Both the position numbers and the translations under genes were made by a program. From assembly GCA_937910785.1 (NCBI GenBank), contig CALDLG010000042.1:1-30533 (forward strand): a stretch of DNA of 30,533 bases, written 5' to 3'. This DNA comes from an uncultured Lachnospiraceae bacterium. Its GTDB lineage: Bacteria > Bacillota > Clostridia > Lachnospirales > Lachnospiraceae. This document shows, piece by piece, positions 23,078 to 30,533 of the stretch; the stretch's first letter is position 1, and each line of letters opens with the position of its first letter. The notes under the pieces were generated by a model, which saw only the letters and a program-made list of their open reading frames with translations, did not search any database and had not been told where the DNA came from.

Positions 23078-24001
23078 ATGGGTGGACTTTATTTTGTTCT
23101 GGTATTGCTTATTTTGGTGATTGCCCTTCTGGCATCCTGCATCAAGATCGTTCCGCAGGCATACGCATATGTTGTTGAGCGTCTGGGAGCTTATCAGCAG
23201 ACATGGCCTGTAGGTATCCATTTCAAGATGCCTTTTGTGGATAAGGTAGCCAAAAGAGTGATTTTAAAGGAGCAGGTTGTAGACTTTGCGCCGCAGCCGG
23301 TTATTACGAAAGATAACGTAACGATGAGAATCGATACGGTTGTATTTTATCAGATTACGGACCCCAAGCTGTTTGCATACGGTGTGGAGAATCCGATCAT
23401 GGCAATTGAGAACCTGACGGCTACGACGTTAAGAAATATCATCGGTGAGATGGAGCTCGATCAGACGCTGACTTCCAGAGAAGTTATCAATACAAAGATG
23501 AGAGCGTCGCTCGATATCGCAACGGACCCCTGGGGTATTAAAGTAAACAGAGTCGAGTTAAAGAACATCATTCCCCCGGCAGCCATTCAGGATGCGATGG
23601 AGAAACAGATGAAGGCGGAACGTGAACGCCGTGAAGCGATCCTGCGTGCGGAGGGTGAGAAGAAATCCACCGTCCTTGTTGCGGAAGGTAAGAAGGAATC
23701 TGCGATTCTGGAAGCTGAGGCGGAAAAACAGTCGGCAATCCTGCGCGCGGAAGCACAGAAGGAAAAGATGATCCGTGAGGCGGAAGGTGAAGCGGCTGCA
23801 ATTCTGAAAGTACAGCAGGCTACGGCAGATGGTATTCGCATGATCCGTGAAGCGGGGGCGGATGAAGCGGTTCTTCGCATCAAGAGTCTGGAGGCCTTCG
23901 AGAAGGCGGCGGACGGCAAGGCAACCAAGATCATCATTCCTTCAGAGATTCAGGGAATGGCAGGACTTGCAGCATCCGCGAAGGAGCTCTTCAAGGATTG
24001 A
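23078..24001 (+). CDS. SPFH/band 7 domain membrane protein (stomatin-like)
   Basis: A 307-residue stomatin/QmcA-like protein. An N-terminal membrane helix (about 4-24) is followed by the SPFH domain, with RLGAYQQTWPVGIHFKMPFVDKV and LRNIIGEMELDQTLTSREVIN as hallmarks. A long coiled coil (about 180-260) follows, with repeated RAEGEK-, EAEAEK- and RAEAQK-like units that assemble oligomers. These proteins form ring or cage assemblies in the membrane and act with NfeD in organising lipid domains and protease access. AAAGAGG lies just before the ATG. It is the last gene of the two-gene operon. Confidence 0.93.
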   Translation: MGGLYFVLVLLILVIALLASCIKIVPQAYAYVVERLGAYQQTWPVGIHFKMPFVDKVAKRVILKEQVVDFAPQPVITKDNVTMRIDTVVFYQITDPKLFAYGVENPIMAIENLTATTLRNIIGEMELDQTLTSREVINTKMRASLDIATDPWGIKVNRVELKNIIPPAAIQDAMEKQMKAERERREAILRAEGEKKSTVLVAEGKKESAILEAEAEKQSAILRAEAQKEKMIREAEGEAAAILKVQQATADGIRMIREAGADEAVLRIKSLEAFEKAADGKATKIIIPSEIQGMAGLAASAKELFKD

Positions 24002-24031
24002 ACAGAGAGATAACTGCATAACGGTGCTTAT

Positions 24032-24061
24032 AATAGGGCGGTTCTTTGGAACCGTCCTATT
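24032..24061. other. 13-base-pair hairpin after the SPFH gene
   Basis: Bases 24032-24044 pair with 24049-24061 around TTTG, with one G-U pair. No T run follows on either strand, so it is not a classical terminator but may protect the transcript end. Confidence 0.5.
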
Positions 24062-24079
24062 CTGGAATAAAACGGAACA

Positions 24080-24285
24080 GGGAATTGGAAAATCCGGTAT
24101 TGAGAAGTTCCCGTTGTGCAATATAGACAAATCGTCGCAGGGCCGCTTCCGCTACATTGTCGCTCGTAGCGGCACATAAGGCGCTAAAATACAGCGCCTA
24201 AGTGCCGACGGCTCCCAAGTTCCCTGCTCGTGATATTGTCTATACTGCACAACTGGGTTATGAAAACGAAAATTTCCCAATTCTC
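24080..24285. mobile_element. MITE-like palindromic element, non-coding
   Basis: The ends are inverted repeats. GTTGTGCAATATAGACAA (24113-24130) matches the reverse complement of 24236-24253 at 17 of 18 bases. Further out, GAATTGG (24082-24088) pairs with CCAATTC (24277-24283), with loosely matching sequence between. Inside are nested stems: GCAGGG (24137) with CCCTGC (24222), CCGCTAC (24149) with GTAGCGG (24166), and CGGCAC (24170) plus AGGCGCT (24179) with AGCGCCT (24193) and GTGCCG (24202). There is no reading frame of note. The whole resembles a miniature inverted-repeat element or a large structured RNA. Target-site duplication is not evident. It fills most of the 319-base gap between the SPFH gene and argF. 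Confidence 0.65.
24236..24264 (+). promoter_or_regulatory. Candidate promoter of argF inside the palindromic element
   Basis: TTGTCT, 17 bases and TATGAA lie in the right arm of the element, 57 bases before argF. The element may thus supply the argF promoter. The match is moderate. Confidence 0.35.
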
Positions 24286-24320
24286 TGATGAAACAACATA
24301 AAGAAGGAGCATGAAATAAG

Positions 24321-25328
24321 ATGAATTTAAAAGGACGCAGTTTTTTAAAAATTCTGGATTTTACGCCGGAAGAGATTACATATATGCTGGATGTGGCGGC
24401 GGACCTGAAAGAAAAAAAGAAAAAGGGAGTTCCGGTAGATTTCTGCAGAGGGAAAAATGTGGCCCTGATTTTTGAAAAAACGAGCACCAGGACCCGTTGT
24501 TCTTTCGAAGTGGCGGCCAATGATCTCGGCATGGGCGCGACTTATCTTGATCCGGCCGGTTCACAGATCGGCAAAAAGGAAAGCATTGCGGATACGGCAA
24601 GAGTGCTGGGACGTATGTATGAGGGAATCGAATATCGTGGTTTCGAGCAGAAAATCGTGGAAGAATTGGCGAAATATGCGGGCGTTCCGGTATGGAACGG
24701 GCTGACCAATGAGTTCCATCCGACCCAGATGCTGGCCGATCTTCTGACAATCCGGGAGCACTTCGGACATCTGAAGGGCATTAAGCTCACCTATATGGGC
24801 GATGCCCGTTATAATATGGGCAATTCCTTGATGGCCGCCTGTGCTAAGATGGGAATGCATTTTACCGCCTGCACGACGAAAACCTATTTTCCATCCGCAG
24901 AGCTCGTGGCAGAGTGTGAAAGAATTGCGGAACAGACGGGCGGCAGCATCCGCCTGACGGAAAGCGTGGAAGAGGGAACGAAGAATGTGGATGTCATCTA
25001 TACCGATGTCTGGGTTTCCATGGGAGAGCCCGATGAAGTCTGGGCGAGCCGCATTCACGATCTGATGCCTTATCAGGTTAACCGCAGCGTGATGGAGAAT
25101 GCCGGGGAAAATGCGGTGTTTATGCATTGCCTGCCTGCTTTCCATGATTTGAATACGAAGATCGGAAAAGAGATCGGTGCAAAGTTTGGCATACAGGAGA
25201 TGGAAGTGACCGATGAGGTATTTGAGTCCGGGCAGTCCATTGTATTCGACGAGGCGGAGAACCGCATGCATACGATCAAGGCTGTTATGGCGATAACAAT
25301 TGGTATGCCGGAGAATACTGTTAGCTGA
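24321..25328 (+). CDS. argF: Ornithine carbamoyltransferase
   Basis: A 335-residue enzyme that joins carbamoyl phosphate and ornithine to give citrulline in arginine synthesis (or the reverse in the deiminase pathway). The carbamoyl phosphate loop STRTR (55-59), HPTQ (133-136), DVWVSMGEPDEVW (229-241, ornithine side) and HCLPAFHD (269-276, catalytic Cys270) are all present. AAGGAG (24304-24309) precedes the ATG. No other arg gene is adjacent, so anabolic (ArgF) or catabolic (ArcB) use cannot be judged from context. It is followed after 21 bases by birA. Confidence 0.95.
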   Translation: MNLKGRSFLKILDFTPEEITYMLDVAADLKEKKKKGVPVDFCRGKNVALIFEKTSTRTRCSFEVAANDLGMGATYLDPAGSQIGKKESIADTARVLGRMYEGIEYRGFEQKIVEELAKYAGVPVWNGLTNEFHPTQMLADLLTIREHFGHLKGIKLTYMGDARYNMGNSLMAACAKMGMHFTACTTKTYFPSAELVAECERIAEQTGGSIRLTESVEEGTKNVDVIYTDVWVSMGEPDEVWASRIHDLMPYQVNRSVMENAGENAVFMHCLPAFHDLNTKIGKEIGAKFGIQEMEVTDEVFESGQSIVFDEAENRMHTIKAVMAITIGMPENTVS

Positions 25329-25349
25329 TAGAAAGGCATGGGCAGGAAC

Positions 25350-26348
25350 ATGAAAACAGATAAATCGAATATTCTCGCGCTGCTCAGGGACAGCAGGGAT
25401 TATGTATCGGGGCAGCAGCTGTGCGACCGGTTCGGAGTCTCGCGGACAGCGGTCTGGAAAGTGATTAACCAGCTAAAAGAGGAGGGCTATCAGATTGAAG
25501 CTGTTTCCCGTAAAGGATACCGGCTGATAGAGAGTCCAGATGTGCTTTCCAGAAGCGAAATCGCAAGCAGGCTGAAAACGAAGTGGGCGGGGCAGTGCCT
25601 GTATTATCTGGATGAGACCGGTTCTACCAATATCGATGCCAAGCGGTATGCGGAGGAAGGCGATCCCCATGGAACGACAGTGGTGGCGGAAAAGCAGACT
25701 GCCGGACGGGGAAGGCGCGGGAAATACTGGGAGTCTCCGCCGGGAACGGCGATCTACATGACGATCATGTTGAAACCGAAATTTGCGCCGGATAAGGCTT
25801 CCATGCTGACTCTGGTGATGGCGCTCAGCGTGGCGGAAGCGATCAGCGAGGAGACAGGACTGAATGCAGGCATCAAGTGGCCCAATGATATCGTTGTTCA
25901 TAAAAAGAAAGTATGCGGTATTCTGACGGAGCTGAATGTGGAGACGGATTATATTCAGTATGTCGTCATAGGCGTCGGCATCAATGTCAATAATGGTGCG
26001 CCGGAGGAATTTCCGGAAGAAATCCGACCGGTGGCAACTTCCCTGAAAATTGAATCCGGCCTTCAGATATCCAGAGCTTCGCTGATAGAACGTGTGCTCG
26101 ATCGTTTCGAACAAAATTATGACACCTTTGTCACAACACTCGATCTGAGCCGTCTTATCGAGGCATATAGCAGGCATCTGCTGAACCTGAATGCGGGGGT
26201 TAAAGTGCTCGATCCAAAAGGAAGCTATACGGGAATCGCCAGAGGCATCAGTACGACAGGAGAGCTTCTGGTGGAAAAAGAAGGCGGTGAAATGGTAACG
26301 GTCTATGCGGGAGAAGTCTCTGTCAGAGGATTATATGGATACACGTAG
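25350..26348 (+). CDS. birA: Bifunctional biotin ligase and biotin operon repressor
   Basis: A 332-residue protein. An N-terminal winged helix-turn-helix (SGQQLCDRFGVSRTAVWKVI, about 20-39) would bind the biotin operator. The central ligase domain has DETGSTNIDAKR, the biotinyl-AMP loop GRGRRGKYW (119-127) and KWPNDI (176-181), and a small C-terminal SH3-like domain follows. It attaches biotin to carboxylase carrier proteins and shuts off biotin genes when ligand is plentiful. An ATG at 25338 lies 12 bases earlier in frame directly after GAAAGGC; I prefer 25350, but both are possible. The gene overlaps or nearly touches the next one, in a likely argF-birA-dusB operon. Confidence 0.93.
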   Translation: MKTDKSNILALLRDSRDYVSGQQLCDRFGVSRTAVWKVINQLKEEGYQIEAVSRKGYRLIESPDVLSRSEIASRLKTKWAGQCLYYLDETGSTNIDAKRYAEEGDPHGTTVVAEKQTAGRGRRGKYWESPPGTAIYMTIMLKPKFAPDKASMLTLVMALSVAEAISEETGLNAGIKWPNDIVVHKKKVCGILTELNVETDYIQYVVIGVGINVNNGAPEEFPEEIRPVATSLKIESGLQISRASLIERVLDRFEQNYDTFVTTLDLSRLIEAYSRHLLNLNAGVKVLDPKGSYTGIARGISTTGELLVEKEGGEMVTVYAGEVSVRGLYGYT

Positions 26349-26382
26349 ATCGCAGTTGAGAAGAAAAGAGAGGCAGTTTTTC

Positions 26383-26724
26383 ATGAAAGATGAACGCATC
26401 GTGCTCTGCGGGGCGAATGCCTATGAGCAGAAATATTATTTTAATGAAAAATTTGCGGCGATTCCGGAATCGATCAGGGAAGAGCTGCATATTATCTGTG
26501 TTCTTTTTACGGAAGAGGTAGGCGGCATCTTTACGATTGTGTTCGAGGAGGACGGAAGGCTGTCGCTGGAAACAGATGCGAAAGAGGATGACCTGCTCTA
26601 TGATGAGATCAGCAGTGGTCTCATGATTCGGGAAATCCGGAGGAACAGACAGGAAATGTTCGAATCTCTGAGTCTGTACTACAGAGTTTTCATTTTAAAA
26701 GAGAATTACGAAGAAATGTTCTGA
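26383..26724 (+). CDS. DUF6145 family protein, unknown function
   Basis: A 113-residue soluble protein beginning MKDERIVLCGANAYEQKYYFN, with CVLFTEEVGGIFTIVFEEDG in the middle and an acidic DAKEDDLLYDEISSGLMI block. I recall this as the DUF6145 family, conserved in Lachnospiraceae next to birA and dusB. The start at 26383 has AGAGAGGCAG upstream. An in-frame ATG at 26335, inside the end of birA and after AGAGGA, would add 16 basic residues. No catalytic motif is visible. Its fixed position in a translation-related gene cluster is the only hint of a role. Confidence 0.8.
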   Translation: MKDERIVLCGANAYEQKYYFNEKFAAIPESIREELHIICVLFTEEVGGIFTIVFEEDGRLSLETDAKEDDLLYDEISSGLMIREIRRNRQEMFESLSLYYRVFILKENYEEMF

Positions 26725-26786
26725 GGATCTGAGATTTCGCGGAGAGAAATCATGGAGGTCAGGATAAAAAGAGAAAGGAAGATTTC

Positions 26787-27746
26787 GTGAGCAAGCTAAA
26801 GATCGGCAGCGTAACGCTCCATAATCAGTTGATTCTCGCTCCGATGGCAGGCGTAACGGACCTGCCTTTTCGTCTGTTATGCAAAGAACAGGGGGCGGGA
26901 CTCGTCTGTATGGAGATGATAAGCGCCAAAGCGGTTCTGTATCATAACAAAAATACGGAGATGCTGCTTCAAACCCATCCACAGGAAGGCCCGGTGTCCA
27001 TGCAGCTGTTCGGCTCCGATGCGGACATTATGGGTGAAATCGCCAAAAGACTGGAAGAACGCCCGTTTTCCATTATCGATATTAATATGGGCTGCCCCGT
27101 ACCGAAGATCGTCAATAACGGGGAAGGCTCCGCATTGATGAAAGACCCGAAGCTTGCGGGGAAGATTGTTTCCGCGGTTGTGCGTGCGGTCAAAAAGCCC
27201 GTAACCGTAAAAATCCGCAGCGGCTTCGACGAAGATCATATCAATGCGGTGGAAATGGCAAAGGTCATAGAGGATGCCGGAGCCGCCGCGGTGGCGGTGC
27301 ATGGGCGGACGCGGGAGCAGTTTTACGCGGGGGAAGCGGACTGGGAGATTATCGCGAAAGTAAAAGAAGCCGTTTCCATTCCCGTGATCGGTAACGGCGA
27401 TGTTACCGACGGAAAAAGCGCTGCCGAAATGCTCCGGCAGACAGGCTGTGACGGAGTCATGATTGGACGCGCGGCCAGAGGAAATCCATGGATTTTCCGG
27501 GAAATACACGCGTATCTGGAGGATGGGACAAAGCTTCCTCCGAAGACGGAAACGGAATGCAGAGAGATGATGCTTCGTCATGCAGGGCTTCAGCTGGAAT
27601 ACAAGGGAGAATATACCGGCGTGCGGGAAATGCGCAAGCATATCTCCTGGTATACGTCCGGAATGCCCCATTCCGCAAGATTGCGGGAACAGGTGAATGC
27701 GGCGGAAGATTTTGCGGGTCTTAAGGAATTAATCGGAAAGATGTAG
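26787..27746 (+). CDS. dusB: tRNA-dihydrouridine synthase, DusB-like
   Basis: A 319-residue FMN enzyme that reduces uridines to dihydrouridine in tRNA. The TIM barrel starts LILAPMAGVTDLPFR. NMGCPVPKIVNNGEGSALM carries the catalytic Cys103, and AVHGRTREQFYAGEADW, PVIGNGDV and GVMIGRAARGNPWIF bind FMN. A C-terminal helical domain (YTGVREMRKHISWY) contacts tRNA. The start is GTG at 26787, with AGAAAGGAAG (26771-26780) just upstream. It is followed 13 bases later by an unrecognised gene. Assignment to DusB rather than another Dus is by likeness and by its place in Firmicute gene order. Confidence 0.93.
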   Translation: MSKLKIGSVTLHNQLILAPMAGVTDLPFRLLCKEQGAGLVCMEMISAKAVLYHNKNTEMLLQTHPQEGPVSMQLFGSDADIMGEIAKRLEERPFSIIDINMGCPVPKIVNNGEGSALMKDPKLAGKIVSAVVRAVKKPVTVKIRSGFDEDHINAVEMAKVIEDAGAAAVAVHGRTREQFYAGEADWEIIAKVKEAVSIPVIGNGDVTDGKSAAEMLRQTGCDGVMIGRAARGNPWIFREIHAYLEDGTKLPPKTETECREMMLRHAGLQLEYKGEYTGVREMRKHISWYTSGMPHSARLREQVNAAEDFAGLKELIGKM

Positions 27747-27759
27747 CGTATATTCTCAT

Positions 27760-28644
27760 ATGGGAAACGAAACAATATTCTATTATGTTGCCAAAGACCC
27801 GGTTACCGGCAGCCCGGCTCCTTTTAAAAAGCATTTCTGGCAGAAGGTCAGGCCGGAATCTTTCATCGTGGAAAAAGAAGAACTGACGATTGTCACATTT
27901 CTGCTTCCTACGCCGCGGAAGGGATGGAAAAAGGATAGGCTGCTTGCCGTAATGCAGGAAAGCATGAAAGGACATCCTTTGTATGACAGAGGTGTCATAA
28001 TTCTGATGCAGAAAGAGATCGAGGCGCTTTTTACAGGACAATGTACGGCAAAGACAGAAGCAGACGGGGGAATGGAGGAAGACCGGAAAGAAGACGTGTC
28101 AGAAGGCTTTCTGTCCTTTGGCTTTTCCATCGCGGAAAAGATCCTGCGGGAGCGGTTTCCTCTGCCAGACGGGCTTCAGAGCAAAAAAGCCGGTCCGGCG
28201 GGACCGGAATCGATTGTGCTGATGTTGGGGACTCATTTTTTTACGGAGGAGCAGATGCGGCATTTTCTGGAATTGATCAGCCCTTATCTGTCCGGCGTGA
28301 ACGACCTGACGATTCTGTATGAGGCGGAGAATGAGGAAGAGGTGATCCATGAATATACGGAAGAGCTTTATTATGAATACGGGCTGGTCAGCCAGCTGTT
28401 GTGCGGCGAAGATACGCCGGTTCTCCGGCCGGCCCGTCTGAGCGGACAAAGGCCGGCGCTTTTTCTGGATTATGGATATTCCGGCGTCTGTCCGTTTCGT
28501 ATGCCGAAGGAGGAGGGCTATTATCTGGATCTTGCCTCTTCGGAGGAAAAAGAAGCGTTATTCAGAAGAAAATACAGGGGAATTTTCTATCAGTCTCCCC
28601 GGAAATACCTTGACACTGCGGTAAAAAGTGGTTATGATAAATGA
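27760..28644 (+). CDS. Protein of unknown function between dusB and greA
   Basis: A 294-residue soluble, acidic protein with no signal peptide or membrane helix. I do not recognise a family. Visible stretches are MGNETIFYYVAKDPVTG at the start, VLMLGTHFFTEEQMRHFLEL followed by NDLTILYEAENEEE in the middle, and FLDYGYSGVCPFRMPKEEGY near the end. The region around residues 95-115 is low-complexity and acidic and separates two halves. No clear ribosome binding site precedes the ATG; only 13 bases separate it from the dusB stop, so translation may depend on coupling. The last codons contain the greA promoter. Codon use and GC are like the neighbours, so it looks resident rather than acquired. Confidence 0.8.
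   Translation: MGNETIFYYVAKDPVTGSPAPFKKHFWQKVRPESFIVEKEELTIVTFLLPTPRKGWKKDRLLAVMQESMKGHPLYDRGVIILMQKEIEALFTGQCTAKTEADGGMEEDRKEDVSEGFLSFGFSIAEKILRERFPLPDGLQSKKAGPAGPESIVLMLGTHFFTEEQMRHFLELISPYLSGVNDLTILYEAENEEEVIHEYTEELYYEYGLVSQLLCGEDTPVLRPARLSGQRPALFLDYGYSGVCPFRMPKEEGYYLDLASSEEKEALFRRKYRGIFYQSPRKYLDTAVKSGYDK
28610..28638 (+). promoter_or_regulatory. Strong promoter of greA-lysS, inside the preceding gene
   Basis: A perfect TTGACA, a 17-base spacer and TATGAT lie within the last codons of the upstream gene. Transcription would start near 28645, about 68 bases before greA. Confidence 0.75.
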
Positions 28645-28712
28645 GTTAATCAGACATCTGCTGAAAACATCAGAAAAAAGAACAAAACAGAGACAGGAAA
28701 GGACGTATCGTC

Positions 28713-29195
28713 ATGGAAGAGAAAAAGAATATTTTAACCTATGAGGGTCTTAGAAAATATGAGGATGAGCTGCATGAGCTGAAGGTCGTAAAGCGTCAGG
28801 AGGTTGCGCAGAAGATTAAGGAAGCCAGAGAACAGGGAGACCTTTCGGAAAATGCGGAGTACGATGCGGCGAAGGACGAGCAGCGCGATATTGAGGCGAG
28901 AATTGAAGAACTGGAGAAGATCTTAAAGAATGCGGAGGTCGTTGTGGAAGATGAAGTCGATCTGGATAAGATCAACATCGGCTGTCAGGTGACGATTCTC
29001 GATATGGAATATGAGGAAGAACTGGAATATAAAATCGTAGGTTCCACCGAGGCGAACAGCCTGAAAGGAAAAATCTCCAATGAATCTCCGGTTGGAAAGG
29101 CGCTGATCGGAAGTAAGATCGGTGATGTTGTGGAAGTCGAGACGCAGGCGGGTATTCTGCGGTATAAGGTATTGGAGATTCAAAGATCTAATTAA
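28713..29195 (+). CDS. greA: Transcription elongation factor GreA
   Basis: A 160-residue factor that reaches through the RNA polymerase channel and triggers cleavage of backtracked RNA. The N-terminal coiled coil has the family signature KIKEAREQGDLSENAEYDAA with the acidic tip (Asp and Glu) that positions Mg. The C-terminal FKBP-like domain runs from about residue 85 and contains ISNESPVGKALIGSKIGDVV. Length is normal. AAAGGA lies 11 bases before the ATG. No terminator is seen in the 88 bases before lysS, so the two probably form one transcript, an order common in Clostridia. Confidence 0.95.
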   Translation: MEEKKNILTYEGLRKYEDELHELKVVKRQEVAQKIKEAREQGDLSENAEYDAAKDEQRDIEARIEELEKILKNAEVVVEDEVDLDKINIGCQVTILDMEYEEELEYKIVGSTEANSLKGKISNESPVGKALIGSKIGDVVEVETQAGILRYKVLEIQRSN

Positions 29196-29283
29196 CATAT
29201 TTTAACGACGACGGTAAGCGGCGCGAATGGGAGCGGAAACACCCCGGAGGGCCGCAGGCCGGGAGAAAGGCATGGTTAGCAGG

Positions 29284-30533
29284 ATGGCAGAACAACAGAA
29301 TCAGGGAAACGGACAACAGGTTCAGGATATCAATCAGCTTTTAAAGGTAAGACGCGATAAACTCGCCGCTTTGCAGGAAAGCGGCAAAGACCCCTTTGTC
29401 ATTACAAAATACGATGTAACACATCACAGTCAGGAAATCAAAGATCATTTTGACGCGCTGGAAGGACAGACCGTATCCATCGCGGGGCGGATGATGTCCA
29501 GACGCGTGATGGGAAAGGCATCTTTTTGCAATGTACAGGATCTGCAGGGAGATATCCAGTCCTATGTGGCAAGGGACAGCATTGGGGAAGAATCCTATGC
29601 GGATTTTAAGAAATTCGACGTGGGCGATATTGTCGGCATTCAGGGAGAAGTCTTCAAGACCAAAACCGGTGAAATGTCAATTCATGCCGCAAAGGTGACG
29701 CTGCTTTCCAAGAGTTTACAGATTCTGCCCGAAAAATATCATGGACTTGTAAACACCGATATTCGTTACCGTCAGCGTTATACGGATCTGATCATGAACG
29801 AGGATGTGAAGAAAACCTTTGTTATGCGTTCCAGAATTATCAGCTCTATCCGGCGTTATCTGGACGGACAGGGCTTTCTGGAGGTGGAAACGCCGATGCT
29901 TGTGTCCAATGCGGGCGGCGCGGCGGCAAGACCCTTTGAGACACACTATAATGCGTTGGATGAAGACGTAAAGCTTCGCATTTCTCTGGAGCTTTATTTG
30001 AAAAGACTGATCGTGGGCGGTATGGAAAGAGTTTATGAGATCGGACGCGTATTCCGTAACGAAGGTCTTGATACGAGACATAATCCGGAATTTACGCTGA
30101 TGGAGCTGTATCAGGCTTACACGGACTATAATGGCATGATGGAGCTGACCGAGAACATGTTCCGTCATGTGGCGCAGGAAGTCTGCGGAACCACGCTGAT
30201 TCCCTATGGCGATGTGGAGGTTGATCTGGGGAAACCTTTCGCCCGGATGACGATGATCGAAGCCGTAAAGAGGTATGCCGGCGTTGATTTCGCACAGATC
30301 AAAGATACGGAGGAAGCGAAGAAAATCGCGGATGAAAAGGGTGTGCATTATGAGGAGAGACATAAAAAGGGAGATATTCTGAATCTGTTTTTCGAAGAAT
30401 TTGTGGAAGAGCATCTGGTTCAGCCGACCTTTATTACCGATCATCCGATAGAGATTTCACCGTTGACCAAGAAAAAACCGGACAACCCGGAATACGTGGA
30501 ACGTTTTGAACTGTTCATTACATGCCGCGAGAT
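29284..30533 (+). CDS. lysS: Lysyl-tRNA synthetase, class II, cut by the window end
   Basis: The first 416 residues of a class II lysyl-tRNA synthetase, which charges tRNA-Lys. After a short variable start (MAEQQNQGNG) come the N-terminal OB fold that reads the anticodon (VSIAGRMMSRRVMGKASFCN), the linker RYRQRYTDLI, motif 1 (GFLEVETPMLV) and motif 2 (FRNEGLDTRHNPEFTLMELY, about residues 257-276). Motif 3 lies beyond the window. An ATG at 29272, directly after GAAAGGC, is in frame 12 bases earlier and would add MVSR. A GC-rich inverted repeat (CCCGG and CCGGG around 29252-29264) precedes the ribosome binding site. Nothing suggests a defect. Confidence 0.95.
   Translation, partial: MAEQQNQGNGQQVQDINQLLKVRRDKLAALQESGKDPFVITKYDVTHHSQEIKDHFDALEGQTVSIAGRMMSRRVMGKASFCNVQDLQGDIQSYVARDSIGEESYADFKKFDVGDIVGIQGEVFKTKTGEMSIHAAKVTLLSKSLQILPEKYHGLVNTDIRYRQRYTDLIMNEDVKKTFVMRSRIISSIRRYLDGQGFLEVETPMLVSNAGGAAARPFETHYNALDEDVKLRISLELYLKRLIVGGMERVYEIGRVFRNEGLDTRHNPEFTLMELYQAYTDYNGMMELTENMFRHVAQEVCGTTLIPYGDVEVDLGKPFARMTMIEAVKRYAGVDFAQIKDTEEAKKIADEKGVHYEERHKKGDILNLFFEEFVEEHLVQPTFITDHPIEISPLTKKKPDNPEYVERFELFITCRE

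Noticed and set aside
24032..24061. Intrinsic terminator after the SPFH gene
   Set aside because: The stem is strong, but no T run follows on either strand; kept only as a hairpin.

Overview
The window looks like part of a chromosome contig from an anaerobic, spore-former-related Firmicute, most likely of the family Lachnospiraceae (class Clostridia). This is inferred from the gene set (SAM-I-controlled metK, SleB-type cell wall hydrolase, LysM/G5/M23 peptidase, DUF6020 and DUF6145 proteins, a birA-dusB-greA-lysS neighbourhood), strong AGGAGG-type ribosome binding sites, TTGACA/TATAAT promoters and moderate GC. I see no phage, plasmid, CRISPR, rRNA or tRNA genes. About 26 genes are supported; all but two read on the plus strand.

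Layout. 1-93: a perfect 30-base inverted repeat at the very edge, probably a fold-back assembly artefact that hides the 5' part of a response regulator gene. 29-3115: response regulator (partial), one-helix histidine kinase, then ABC ATPase and permease, a typical peptide-sensing or peptide-export cassette. 3137-3403 (minus): small conserved protein of unknown function. 3566-5260: DUF6020 membrane protein. 5399-6031: small alarmone synthetase. 6032-6373: a terminator, a hairpin-rich segment that folds better as a minus-strand RNA, and a strong promoter. 6374-7629: coiled-coil tail-anchored protein and a flavin reductase-like protein. 7630-8865 (minus): Y-family DNA polymerase. 9125-10696: M23 peptidase. 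10697-11115: long structured leader with a duplicated 29-base segment. 11116-12408: murA. 12409-12743: promoter and complete SAM-I riboswitch with terminator. 12744-13931: metK. 14112-17561: dnaE. 17641-18627: pfkA. 18677-18880: cluster of hairpin repeats. 18925-21258: flavodoxin-like protein, SpoU-family RNA methyltransferase and proC, tightly packed. 21408-22481: SH3/SleB cell wall hydrolase. 22620-24001: NfeD and SPFH pair. 24080-24285: palindromic MITE-like element. 24321-28644: argF, birA, DUF6145 gene, dusB and an unrecognised gene, closely spaced. 28713-30533: greA and lysS (cut by the window end).

Most of the content is core housekeeping: DNA replication (dnaE, Y-family polymerase), wall synthesis and remodelling (murA, M23, SleB), methionine/SAM, arginine and proline metabolism, glycolysis, translation and transcription fidelity (dusB, SpoU methyltransferase, lysS, greA) and stringent signalling. 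The less ordinary material lies between genes: the minus-strand candidate RNA near 6.1 kb, the murA leader near 10.9 kb, the covarying hairpin repeats near 18.8 kb and the inverted-repeat element near 24.2 kb. None of these can be named with confidence from sequence alone.
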